From: Gymnothorax reevesii | Lineage: Eukaryota > Chordata > Actinopteri > Anguilliformes > Muraenidae | Reading direction: 5' to 3' | NCBI GenBank assembly: GCA_029721435.1 | Contig: CM056582.1 | Coordinates: 35,298,611 to 35,362,610, forward strand | DNA length: 64,000 nucleotides | Shown: piece by piece, positions 11,791-22,354 of the stretch | How positions within the stretch are numbered: position 1 is the stretch's first letter | How the letters are laid out: the number at the start of each line of letters is the position of its first letter | The notes under the pieces: model-generated | Told to the model about the DNA's origin: nothing | Databases searched by the model: none | The model's input: the letters and a program-made list of their open reading frames with translations, nothing else | Position numbers and translations under genes: made by a program

Positions 11791-12339
11791 ATATATATTT
11801 CTGAATGAAATAATTAAAACATTTTTACGGATTCTTCAATGACTTCCTGTTTACATCGTACATGTGAATTGTGGCAGAGGCATTGCGGGTTGCCAAATAT
11901 GGTCTCTATGCTTGGCACAGCTTGGCTGGCACTGAGTTAAATGGCAAAGTCTGCAAGTCCTGCTGCAGCTGCTTCAGAGCCCCAGCGAACGATGCAATAT
12001 CCATCTCAGCAGCTGAGTGACCTGAGAAGGGCAAAGACAAGAGTCAATATCAGCAAAGCATATGCTCGATGGACTTCCACGGCATGAAAACGCCCGCGGA
12101 AATGGCAACGAAGCTGGCAATCCGACTGCTGGATTTATTTTCTGTTGTTGCGACTACGATCTTGAAATACTAGATGTCAGTATTCTGCTCATATTCCATA
12201 ACCAACATTTAAGATACCATATATGCAATTCTTTCAAGCTGTTCATAGTTAGGCATACTAAGAAGAAAATTAAAGGCAGAACTGTCTAGTTAATAAATTG
12301 GAAACGAAGTATGAAGTAAAGGAATATACCCCTAATTTC
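11791..12339. other. No gene recognised
   Basis: Short frames without domain signal. It lies between a truncated LTR and an integrase remnant and may hold unrecognised sequence of either. Confidence 0.4.
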
Positions 12340-13174
12340 AGATGGGTCCCCAAAAGAAAAGAGGCCTCTGTCCACTTTCTGAAGATACCTACAAGTTGTT
12401 TTTACAGCTCTTGAAAGGTACATTCAATGTCCCTGTAAAGAAAAAGACATCAGAACAAAGAAAAGGAATGGTCCATTTCAGGCGAGTCAGAAACCATTTA
12501 ACACTCGGCCCAAGGGAAATAAAGAGATCCTTCGTCATGATGGAAAGAAAGTGCTTACAAGAGCCGAATTCAAGAAAGCAGTACTTAGGGAGGCTAAGGA
12601 TTCTATGGGTGCAGGTGCTAGAAGCGTCCATTACAAAATGAAAAAGAACATCACCGAGGGGCAGCGAGGTACAGATCAGGAAAATTCTCAGCGGGAGCAA
12701 AAGCCATTCTTGGGCCATCACTAGGTTTACCAATAAGGTGCCAGTACAAAGTATAGTATCAATTAAGGTTTTTGAAAGGCTCCAGATCAATTTAGTTCAC
12801 ATGAAGACAGAGGCTGTGGTTTATAATGGTGACCAATACTCGTACATCTTGAGTGTACCGGACTGTTTTTCAAGATTTATGTTTTTGCGACCACTCTCAA
12901 GAAAGACTCCGACAGGTATCGTGAAATGCCTTGAGGGAATATTTTTGGATCATTGGTACCCCTCAATCGTCCAAAGCGACAATGGAACTGAATTCAACGG
13001 AGATTTGCCACCGTTCCTAGCAAAGCATGACGTAAAACTAATCAACAGTAGCCCATACTACCCCCAAAGTCAAGGGAGGTGGACCGCAACAATTCCACTT
13101 TGTGGAGAAAGTTCCGCAGGATGAAAAGAGCAAGAGGAACAAACTGGGTGAAGTGTCATGGCTGGTTTTACCTC
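12340..13174 (+). pseudogene. GIN/Ginger-type integrase (rve) remnant
   Basis: The clearest part is the frame 12738-13080. FERLQINLVHMKTE carries a D-to-N change at the first catalytic position, YSYILSVPDCFSRFMFLRPL follows, then IVQSDNGTEFNGDL with the second Asp, and INSSPYYPQSQGR precedes the expected catalytic Glu, which is lost at a frameshift. An upstream frame (12342-12640) may be the zinc-binding arm, with MGAGARSVHYKM resembling the '..G.GG...' lead, but this is weak. The layout fits cellular GIN/KRBA2-like integrases or Ginger transposons better than ordinary Gypsy, and I cannot separate these. An LTR element inserted at 13175 cuts off the 3' end. Confidence 0.7.
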
Positions 13175-14344
13175 TGTTGGGGTAATGGCCTCGTTCAGAA
13201 CACCAATGTTGGGATAATTGCAATTTGCCTAATGATATCAATATTATTAATTTGACTATCCAAAAAAATATGATATTGTAATATTAATATTAAATATTAA
13301 TATAAATACCTCGGGGCACCACCCTTCCTCAGTGAAGGGAAAACGATAGCCAATTAATAAAACCTCAGTCTCAATATCTGCTAAGCTATTAATTTGGAAA
13401 TTGATTAATAATTAAATTAATAATTGTAACCAACTTACCCAATCAATAGTTAGATTGAAGGATTTGGAGTTCTATAGAAGAGGTTGGCAGTTTCGTTCAC
13501 GCTTGTACAACATTAATAACCACCGCACATGTCTTAAAGGCATGGGAAGGCAACCCTACTGTAACAAAGACTAAGTCTTTGTAGCAAAAGAAAGCTAAGA
13601 GTTTTAAAGTCAGTTAAATGACTTAAAACGCTCACTGTTGTTTGTGCGTGTGTGTATTACGTTAAAACGAAGAGATGTGTGTGTGTTTTTTTCATAGGAA
13701 AGGCGCCGTGTTAGTCTACAGGAGGTTATTTGCATGCAAATTAATACATCCTGTCCTACTAAAACACAATCCTAAAACAATCACAGCAACTATCATTTTA
13801 AGAATACACACAGTCAATTTTAGCCTTAAAAGAGGGTTTAAATGCCCAGTTGTTACCAGTCCTTTGTTGAGGAAAGAGGTTCGGAGGTTGCTGGAGGATC
13901 CAATCACGGGTGATGTTGATCCGGCTGGAAGAGCGGTTCTGGTGCTGTCCGTGTCTTTGCTGTGGGGATAAGAGGGAAGCTGGCTGCTCCTCAAAAGCAA
14001 GCTGTTTCTTCAACTCTTGCTGTACTCCTGGTAGCCTGGCAGATTCTTCAGCATGGCCAGTCTATGCTGGGCCTAAGAGGTGATGGAGGGGTTCCCCAGC
14101 CTGAGCAGTCCACAGGGGTATAGGAGCCTCTCCAAGGGAGAGAGAGAGAGTCCAGAGCTGACTCCAAGAGCCAAGAGAGAGGGGAGCTCCAAGAGAAGAG
14201 AGAGATAAAATGGTTGACCACTGCTTTTATGTGCCTGGCCTGCTGGCGGGAGGGGCTTGCAGGCAGCAAGTGGTCATGGGAAGTCCTGGACTCCATTTTG
14301 TCTCCTCACATATGAAAGGCTTTCCTCTGTGTGAGACCCCAACA
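13175..14344 (-). repeat. 3' LTR, complete (1170 bp)
   Basis: Read on the minus strand the LTR begins TGTTGGGGTCTCAC and ends CATTACCCCAACA, so its termini form a perfect 9-bp inverted repeat TGTTGGGGT/ACCCCAACA. Its U5 end is nearly identical over about 80 bp to the stub at 17339-17425. Confidence 0.85.
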
Positions 14345-14358
14345 TCCCCCCGTAGGTC
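14345..14358 (-). other. Polypurine tract
   Basis: Directly upstream of the LTR in the element's sense, the strand reads GACCTACGGGGGGA. A purine-rich run touching the TG of the 3' LTR is where plus-strand DNA synthesis is primed in LTR elements. Confidence 0.6.
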
Positions 14359-15120
14359 TTGGGGTGACACCCGATGTGTCATCCCAAGAGCTCAATAGTA
14401 GAGTCCATGGAGGGAAGAGTTCATTTGTCAGTTCATTCAAGGTGTAACAACTGAGCAGTGTGTAACTAACTGGGCATTGGTTGTCCAAACACAAGCAGTA
14501 AAAATTACAAGCAAAACCAGATAACACACTTGAAAATGACAGATTAAAAATGTATAACCAATGATGTGGCTCATAAGGGTTAGAGAGAAATGGAATGTTA
14601 ATGTTGTTATTTGTTATATGCAGAGAAGAATGGCACCTACAATGATAAAGCCATTTTTGGAGCATCCAAGAGTGTGTTTTGGTACACTCTTTGGATCTGA
14701 TGACAAAATTGACTATTCATGTAGAATTATTTGCATACTTTACAAATTTTTGTCCTTCAGGCAGGTGTAACTGCAGAAGGGTGTCATCACATTACCATAA
14801 TCTCAACATCCTAATGGCTGTATCATGGTTTGTGTACATCATGTGACTGTAATGTCTTAAAATGGTGTGCAGCAAGGACAGGTGGATGACTAGCTGTGTT
14901 CTAGGTTAGCATGTGTCATACTGTTTAAAAAGTACTGCTAAGGAGTTAACTCCAACTTTACTTGCAAAATCAGACCGTGGTGCATAGCTACAATCAGAAT
15001 TACCGCACGTGCCGCTGTGGCGAACAAATCAAAATTCTGCATGTAACCATAAGAAAATTCAGGGGAGTTACGCTGTCAAGATGGTCAAAGCATTGGTACA
15101 GGGTGAGCTGTGTAAACTAT
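14359..15120 (-). other. Unrecognised internal stretch of the LTR element
   Basis: This lies between the gag remnant and the polypurine tract. The longest minus-strand frame (14306-14665) has no domain I recognise, so I do not call it env. Confidence 0.4.
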
Positions 15121-16503
15121 GACTTATAAAAGCGAACTCTGGGGCGTGTATGTTTTGGGCTGTAATGACCCATAAAGCCGGAGGCAGATGGGCATTCAGA
15201 AGCACTGTCACTGTCAGATAGGTGCTGATCGTGTTCTGAATTGTTGTCAGAGATGCTCTGATCATCATCTGAACCATCCAGAGTCTGGCCGTGTGTCTGG
15301 GCCAGGATTTCTGCGTACGGCTTCCTACAGCTTCTGCTGAGGGCATGCCCATCTCTACGCAGAATGTTTAACTTGGAAGGCCTCAACCATTGAACTAATG
15401 TCATCAATACTAGAAGAAAATTCTTCCCTCAGTGCATGACATAGCTCACTGTAGTCATCTCTGACACTGGGAGGCTGTGTCTGGATAAACTTCTGAACCG
15501 CTTTTGAACTGGTTTTCCACACAAGTTTAACCTTTTCCCTTTCACTAGCTTGAGGAAAGTCGACAAGACTGCAGTCTATCTCCCTCAAGTAGTTTTCAAC
15601 ATTATGATCAGAGTTTCCTGGATCAAAATGGTCAATGTCTTTAGCTAAACTCTCAAGCACTTCAAAACGAGGAAACTGTGTGTTCCTATCTGGTGAAGGC
15701 GAGGCTAAGCTAGGGTCAGGTGCATAGGTAGGGGATGAACATTCTTGGAAATCTCCGCCCCCCTTTATGGAGTGATGCACATCAGTAACCCTGTCATATC
15801 TCATTGGCTGAGAATGACATGGGGCAGAATCTGTTCTCGACCAAAAGCTAGATGTGTCAAAGTCTGGGTTGACAACATGGGATGTCAGGCAGTGGTTAGC
15901 TCTCTCTCTCAGTGGAGTCTGAGGTGCTGACTTCATTCCCAAATCCTTGGCGCTGGTTGGGAATCGTTCAAATCTTTTGGGAGAAACTGGAGCTAATGTT
16001 TCACTACTGGAGGACAGCGAACTGGAGTAACCAGAGTCACATGGGCTGACCGATTGTGGAATGGTAACACGTTCTGTTTTAAGCCGCAAAAGTTCCTCCT
16101 TGTGCGAGCAGAGGTCTGATTCTGCTGCATGTAGGACTGTCAAATAGTGCATGGCTTTGCTATTAGCTGATTTAACTTCTTTGAGAAGCTCAGCATTTTG
16201 CGCTCTAAGGGTGTCTAGCTCAAAACTAAGGGCAGTTTTGCTCTGAACAGCAAGACTGGTCTGTCTGTGGAAGATCAACAGCAGACATCTCAACAATGGG
16301 CCTTTGGATGCGCTCTGTGCATCGCACCGGTTGTTGACTAGAGAGTCTATTTCTTGGTCACACTCACTGAAATCCAGCTTACTGATGAACTCAGGATAGC
16401 CAGGCTTCAGGCTCTGTGCTACAGAAGAAATGAGCTGCTCTACACAAGGGTTGTCCATTGTTGGATCTAAAAGATTAGGGAAATATAAAGTTGTCTGATA
16501 CAA
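15121..16503 (-). pseudogene. Gag-like protein of the LTR element, truncated and frameshifted
   Basis: A 382-codon frame (16503-15355) is followed, after a frame change, by a second frame to about 15121. The likely start is the Met at 16458 (MDNPCVEQLI), with an earlier Met at 16503. Residues about 75-130 are charged and helical, consistent with a coiled coil (FELDTLRAQNAELLKEVKSA). A Ser/Pro-rich linker follows, then a block at residues about 295-375 (FDPGNSDHNVENYLREIDC, EREKVKLVWKTSSKAVQKF, DDYSELCHALREEF) resembling retrotransposon capsid domains. The second frame is acidic and Ser-rich. No CCHC zinc knuckle is visible, so the nucleocapsid end is probably lost together with pol. Confidence 0.72.
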
Positions 16504-17320
16504 GACAAGGATTTTGGCTAACTATTGTGTTGCGGTAGCAGACACCTTAATGTGTAACGGAAATACACTAGATTTAGCCAATCACTGGGGCCTACACTGT
16601 AAATGCAGCTTCTGTGGGCAGATAGCTACAGCACCAACTAGTGGTAACAGTGGGCACAACAAGAAGAATGCAGTTTGCTGACAAACTTGCAATAAAATGC
16701 ACTAACTGAAACACAGAGCAGCAGTTAGGGAATTTTCTCTAGGAACTTGCTGAAGCTAATTCACGTGGTTGCACAGCTAGGTTCAGAACTTCCACAGGGC
16801 TGTTTGCATGCTGTGGCTCAATCTTGGGCTCTATTGTCAAATAAGGCTGAAATGCATGGCAGTGACAGCCTATTTACTCTCTCTATCACACAGGGCCGTG
16901 GGCACGCTGTGTCTTAAGTCAAAATGTAGCACTTGCTTTACAACAAATGACAGCGGGATAAAATTTCATTGAATGTGTGGCATTCAAATGCTGAACCAAC
17001 TCTCGTTACAAGTTACTACAGAGTAGATTGACCTGTATGCACCAGCAGCAATAGCAATCCTCCTCAGTGTAACTATTGAGACTCAGACTAGTTCAGAACA
17101 CAAAATCTCTCACAAATTATTTGTTCACTTAAATAAAATAATATTCACCACAATGTACTAGTTTCAAAGTACAGTCGGATGTCTACACCTGTAGCAGACT
17201 AAAAGGGGTGAACACAAAGACGTTTGGCAAGTGAAATCGTAAAGATTTTGAACTGGCCAAGGTTATGCTAGATGTGATATTAATATTGTACAATTATGAA
17301 CGAAATGCCAACAGTACTAG

Positions 17321-17337
17321 CCTCACACGGGGCACCA
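17321..17337 (-). other. Primer-binding site complementary to elongator tRNA-Met
   Basis: On the minus strand the bases read TGGTGCCCCGTGTGAGG, one base after the end of the 5' LTR stub. This is complementary to the 3' end (...CCTCACACGGGGCACCA) of vertebrate elongator tRNA-Met as I know it, over all 17 positions. It is the expected place for priming of minus-strand DNA. Confidence 0.75.
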
Positions 17338-17338
17338 A

Positions 17339-17425
17339 TGTTGGGGTAATGGCCTCGTACAGAACACCAATGTTTGGAAAATTGCAATTTGCCTAATGAC
17401 ATCAATATTATTAATTTTTTTTCAT
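17339..17425 (-). repeat. 5' LTR stub (U5 end only)
   Basis: About 80 bp match the U5 end of the 3' LTR (TGTTGGGGTAATGGCCTCGT on the plus strand). Identity stops at about 17420, where hAT sequence begins. The rest of the 5' LTR was lost. Confidence 0.75.
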
Positions 17426-17429
17426 TCAA

Positions 17430-18641
17430 AGACACCCCTGGAGAGAAAGCAACAGAAGCACTGACAGCATAAGCTTTGGGACATTTTGCATGTGTTTTCC
17501 TGGAGTCAAATGCAATGCTCACGCCAATCAATGCTTCGCAATTCTTAGAGTCTGATCAACAACTTGGAGAAGAGCCTCTCATTTGTGGGCGAAATGCTTC
17601 ATGATCTCACCGTTCTGGATACAGACAACTGGCCATCCACACCTGGTATGCGGCATGGTGAGGCTCAAGTGAAACGACTGTGCAGGCGGTTCAATCTTTG
17701 TGAAGAGCAAGCAGTTAATGGTATGAAAGATTCTCTTCAGCCAGACAGTGAGCCTGAAAGCCTAAAAGCCCTGATACAATGCATACAGACCATCCCTTGC
17801 AGCACTGCTGAGCATGAAAGGGACTTCAGTCTCATGAACAATATATGCACAGAGAACAGATCTACAGTGCCGTTGTCTAGTGTTAGTAATTTGATGATGA
17901 TCAGCATCAATGGGCCCCCTGTAACACTTATTGAGCCGAGGAAATATGTCACAACATGGCTGAAAAGCCATCGCACTGCCACGCAAACAAGAAGGTAATG
18001 CACACCTCAGATGCCTGAGTACAAACATATTTGGAAAATTCTGAAGACTACCAGGCTATTGACCTTCCCTGTGCAGTGACTTAGTGACCCCACTCATGAG
18101 TACTCTGGTGTAATGGTAAACTAATGAATGCACCTGCGATTTAATTTCTTTATTAGCAGTTATTACCACACCACCCGGACTAACCCTATGAAACCAAATT
18201 TTTTTTATTTGGATTTCAAAACGTGTCTTGTGTTTCCATTGTTATTGGTAACTTAGTGTTAATTACAAAAAAAGTTAGTTTAAAAAAAAGACACATCTGT
18301 TACAAAATGTCTAACATTGTATGGAATTTAAGCAAGGTCCAGCCTATGCTACCAAAGTCCTGTGTTCTCTCAAGGCAATTTTTTAAAGCTCATTCACTCA
18401 TTATCTTGTCACAAAAAGATGAATAATTTCAATACCTCTGTTTATAGAAGTAGGCGTATTTCCATTTTATCATCATTTTATATAAATCATCATTTAAAAA
18501 CAGCATTTTGTATTTACTCAGACTATCTTTGTCAAATATTAAACATTTTTTATTGATGATCTGAAACATTTATATGAGGCAAAGATGCAAAAAAAAAAAA
18601 AAAGAAATCGGGAAGGGAGCAAATACTTTTTCCCTGCACTG
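17430..18641 (+). mobile_element. hAT-type element, 3' part
   Basis: The segment contains a hAT C-terminal coding remnant followed by 640 bp of noncoding sequence. It ends with GCAAATACTTTTTCCCTGCACTG and then TA at 18642. The terminal CACTG would suit a hAT or a Tc1-like inverted repeat, so the right boundary may belong to a different element. The left part was removed by the LTR element. Confidence 0.5.
17564..17998 (+). pseudogene. hAT transposase C-terminal dimerisation region (KIAA1586-like)
   Basis: A 144-codon frame contains CSTAEHERDFSLMNNICTENR, matching the hAT dimerisation motif (S-x-x-x-E-R-x-F-S...N), then SNLMMISINGPP and an end TWLKSHRTATQTRR. This short C-terminal domain packs hAT transposases into oligomers. 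The wording resembles the vertebrate KIAA1586 (E3 SUMO ligase-like) domesticated hAT group. The catalytic core and BED finger are missing, so this is a remnant. The initiator Met in the frame is not a real start. Confidence 0.75.
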
Positions 18642-19100
18642 TATATATTGCCCTGAGACGGGTGAGTGCGAGTTTCACAGTATACCCACTACAAAAAAAC
18701 TAGACTACACCACTGAATGCAGCAGATCTGGTGTAAACACAATCAGTGACTGAGGTGAATCCTATCAGCTGCGCTCTCATGGCGGAGCGCAGACGGACTA
18801 AACAGGCATCTGGTGTAAATTGGGGGTATGGATAAAGACTCCATCTCCCGATTCTCTGATGGATTAAGGATAATACTAGGAGTGACGTATGTGAGACATG
18901 TTGTGTGTAGTTGTGCTTATTCATGTGGAAAATAATGTATTTATAAAAAAATACCAATGGGAATTTGGGCCACCGGTTTTTATTTTGGGCTAGTAAAAAT
19001 ACATTTCTACTCGCCCCAAAGAAAATTTTTTGGGCCAAATGCCACATGAGGGCCGCAAAGTCTCAATAAACTCCTGCATGAGGCACACTAGTGGGATGGA
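18642..19100. other. No gene recognised
   Basis: This is flanking sequence left of the large inverted-repeat element. No domain or terminal repeat was noticed. Confidence 0.4.
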
Positions 19101-19516
19101 CTGTAGAGCCCACAAATGTCAAAATTGCCCACTAATGTCAAAATACCAGCAAATGTCATAACACGTCAACCGCAAATGTCATAATACCCGCAAATGTCTT
19201 AACACGTCAACCGCAAATGTCATAATACCCGCAAATGTCATAACACGTCAACCGCAAATGTCATAATCCCCGCAAATTTCATAACACGTCGACCGCAAAT
19301 GTCATAATCCCCGCAAATTTCATAACACGTCGACCGCAAATGTCATAATACCCGCAAATGTCATAACACTTCAACCACAAATGTCAAAATACCTGCATAT
19401 GTCATAACACTTCGACCGCAAATGTCATAACACGTCGACCGCAAATGTCAAAATTTCCATTTTTACCGCAAATGTCAAAACGTGTCAACCACGAATGTCA
19501 AAACTCATTACAAGCA
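19101..19516. repeat. Left inverted repeat, about 19 copies of a CGCAAATGTCATAA-type motif
   Basis: The units alternate CGCAAATGTCATAATACC (18 bp) and CGCAAATGTCATAACACGTCAAC (23 bp), giving a higher-order period of about 41 bp. Variants carry AAATTTC or CACAAATGTC. The array ends with GAATGTCAAAACTCATT near 19510. Arrays of a short motif at transposon ends usually serve as transposase binding sites; that role here is inference. Confidence 0.85.
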
Positions 19517-20892
19517 TTATAATGAGGAAAATGAAGTAATAAAAGAAAACAAGTTAAAATACACTCAAATCAAGTCATATATGTGTGTCTGTGTCATGCG
19601 TGTGAATATATATATTGATACGGTTGACTTTGAATTGTGCAGAAAATAAAGTTAGTTTCTTATGAACTTCACCATATATCATTGGAATTTAATAACTGAA
19701 TTGATCCTTAACAAATTCATGAACCTTCCAATGGCATTGATGTATGTTAATTTATTTTGCATACATTTCAAGCAGGGACGGATTATGGGTCGTCTGGGCC
19801 CCTGGGCAAAGAGTTCGCAGAGGCCCCCCCCATCCCCCCCTCCCAAAAAAAACGTTAAAAATTAAATTATCAAAAATGCCAAGAACGCTATTGTTGCAGT
19901 GCTAAATCCATCCGGTTAGCAACATTGCACAATCTAGTATGCTAGTTTGAACACGAATAAATTGAAGTGCCGGTATGTTGCTTTACGTCTTTCCCGAAGA
20001 AGACAAGCCTGGCACATTAAACCACTAACGTCTCAACACCCAGGGTTTTGCGTGTAACCAGAGTTAAATGCAAACCAGCAGAAAGACTGTTAAAAGGGTA
20101 GCTATATGTACATGGCCAACAACGAAGTATATTGTAAAGTAAGTGCAATCACAAAGACTACCAACATCCTGCCACATTCAAAACTACTGGCTAAACCGCA
20201 ACACGTTGGTTGTCTGTCAGAAGTGCACCGTGTACTCATGTAGTGGAGAGGTCTGAGTCATGCTATGAATCTGACCGTAGAATAAGATACAACACACATA
20301 CCCTACGTGAAATAAGAAGTCCAAATAATATTTCTTGTGACTTTCCTGGTAACTAGTGCCACGGCGGGCATATGATAAAGGAAACCCTATTGTCTTACCT
20401 TAAATCTTTGTGGCTACAATAAATCTTGCTATTAGCTGTATGATCCATTTGTCTTCTTGCTGCCCATGCTACGAAAGTCTTACTTTGATTAAATCTGCGA
20501 TTGTAATGGTATGTTCATTACATTAACTTTCGTTCTATTATTTTTTGCCATCTAGATTTAGCAAGGGAAGAAGAAAGGATACTCTAACAGAGATTGAAAC
20601 AAAAAACAAACACCACGTTGCACTTTCACACTGGCAGCCTGTATGTGTTACGCTCTAAAGGAGGGGGAAGATTTTGATACATTTGTGAACTAGCTGCGAA
20701 ACTGGAATAAGAGCTCCGTTTAAGCTTGAGGGAGAAATACAATTTAATTTTACGGTTTCCACTCCCAAGTTAATGCGTTATTGTGTATAATATGTAAAAA
20801 ATCTAGGCATAAATGTAAATTTAGGTCTAATTACAGATATTTTGTCAAGAAGTTTAAAAGGTGAAATGATAAACAACCTAGTGTCAATAACT

Positions 20893-21390
20893 AACCACTG
20901 ACCAAAACTTCCAACGCAACACATATAATTTTGAAATATTTGGTGTACATAAAATGGGATATTGGTTTTGAGCCATGATACATCAACTACAACTTAAAAG
21001 CTCAGAAAATTGTTTTGATTTTGTTTTGTGGGCAGCGAGTTCCGCTTGATTGCACATTGTTTTGAATTTTGCCTATCCCGTCAGGTTGAGTAGAACTCAT
21101 TGACCAATCCTTCGAGAATTTGGTCAATAAATAGCCATAGCAATGGGCAACTTAAATATTCCTTTGCATTATCCTCAGTCAACGTGTGACCATGCCGCGC
21201 CCAGATCAAAATCAGCGAGAGCAAGCCGTGGGTATGCTCACTGGTGGAATGTTGCAAAGACGGGTTGCAAGGAACCTGGGTGTCCATGTGTCGACCATAT
21301 CACGCCTCTGGAGCCGGTATAATGAAACAGGAAGCACCGGTGATCGACCATGTGCCCCCAAACCACGTGTCACCACCCCTCAGCAGGATC
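20893..21390 (+). mobile_element. Left end and N-terminal part of another Tc1-like element
   Basis: CACTGACCAAAACTTCCAAC near 20900 resembles the left inverted repeat of a fish Tc1-like family, and the DNA-binding half of the transposase follows. From 21192 the frame MPRPDQNQREQAVGML has ARNLGVHVSTISRLWSRYNE as the first helix-turn-helix and an arginine/proline linker PKPRVTTPQQDRH. The frame then leaves the family pattern at about 21385, so the catalytic half is deleted. It lies inside the hAT element 19773-26557. Confidence 0.78.
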
Positions 21391-21545
21391 GCCATTTGTA
21401 CATTTCTGTTCCATTGTACTTTCCTGACATGTTACTTGCATTATCATATGACTGGCCCCTACAGTTAGATAAGTCTAGGCCCAGATTCTCCACCATGGCA
21501 ACAACACACTCAGCCAAACTGTCTCCACTATGGTTTTCAATAGGC

Positions 21546-22010
21546 TCAAAAGCCAGAAACTACCTGTCCGTCATTATTAGCAAACCTGAAAATAAAAGTA
21601 AGTTGGTCCACATGAGCAAGATCTGGAGTGGAGTCAATTATAACAGAGAAGTAGTTTGATTCTTTGATCTCATTAACAATCGCTTGCTTTGTTCTCTCCC
21701 CCATTAAATGGATAAATTCTTCACAGACTGTTGATGATATGTAGGACACAGAGCCTTTCCCCTTGCCTCCAAACCTTAGGAGGTGTTCAGCTAGGTCAAA
21801 TTTGGCCAAGAGTTCAACGATGTCCCAAAAAATTACCATTGTGGGCTGATCCTAGTAGCTCATCATCCCCCCTGAAAACGAGTCCCCTCTCCCCCAAAAA
21901 GTGGATGACTGCAACAACTCTTTTCAAAACCTCCCACCAGTATTGTCTCTCTGCATCAATTTGTTTGACGATATCAGAATCAATTGTTGCCGTGCCTCAG
22001 GAGTGATTAT
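21546..22010 (-). pseudogene. ZMYM-like hAT transposase fragment (start of catalytic core)
   Basis: The minus-strand frame from 21839 reads LAEHLLRFGGKGKGSVSYISSTVCEEF, then YFSVIIDSTPDLAHVDQLTFIFRF. The Asp in IIDSTPD is the usual first catalytic acid of this hAT group. Upstream, in another frame to about 22010, come YWWEVLKRVVAVIHFLGERGL and FRGDDELLGS, which normally precede it. At least one frameshift near 21840 joins the two. Proteins of this group, called zinc finger MYM-type 1-like in fish, also carry a TTF zinc finger and a C-terminal dimerisation domain, neither visible here. Confidence 0.82.
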
Positions 22011-22195
22011 GTAATGCAAGAATGCAAGCCCTATGCTCCACACTCCTCTCAAGTTCTCAAGCTGAACTGTCTGAATGCATAGGTGCACATTCACGCTCGC
22101 CCGCTCGCTCGAGGCGAATTGGATTATGTAACGGCGATATGATCGGTCCTACTGTCTCGCCCGGCTGGCGATTTTATTTTGACAGTCACAGACAC

Positions 22196-22354
22196 AGCTA
22201 ACCGTGACGGCCATGAGCCAAGCGCTCAAGTAGCACTGTAGACGCTACAATGCATGTGGGTCAATGGGCCCAGGATTTTTCGTTCCTGGAATTCTCATTG
22301 ACTCGTATGTATGTATCGTGCTTGGCTCACGGCCCGCTGGGCCGTCACGGCTAA
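22196..22354. repeat. Imperfect inverted repeat, MITE-like
   Basis: Left arm AGCTAACCGTGACGGCC...GAGCCAAGC pairs with the right arm GCTTGGCTC...GGGCCGTCACGGCTAAG; the right arm has about 9 extra bases. The ends were not resolved and I saw no target duplication. Confidence 0.5.

Larger units (their letters stand above)
13175..17425 (-). mobile_element. Degraded LTR retroelement: gag remnant, no pol, 5' LTR truncated
   Basis: On the minus strand the order is 5' LTR stub (17425-17339), primer-binding site, leader, gag remnant, a short unrecognised stretch, polypurine tract and a complete 3' LTR (14344-13175). The shared U5-end sequence in both LTRs proves they belong together. Protease, reverse transcriptase, RNase H and integrase were not found anywhere between gag and the 3' LTR, so some kilobases must be deleted. 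The element interrupts the integrase remnant on its left. Whether it is an endogenous retrovirus or another LTR class cannot be decided without pol. Confidence 0.82.

Noticed and set aside
14306..14665. Possible env remnant of the LTR element
   Set aside because: Hydrophobic minus-strand frame in the right place, but no signal peptide, cleavage site or transmembrane arrangement that I could defend.
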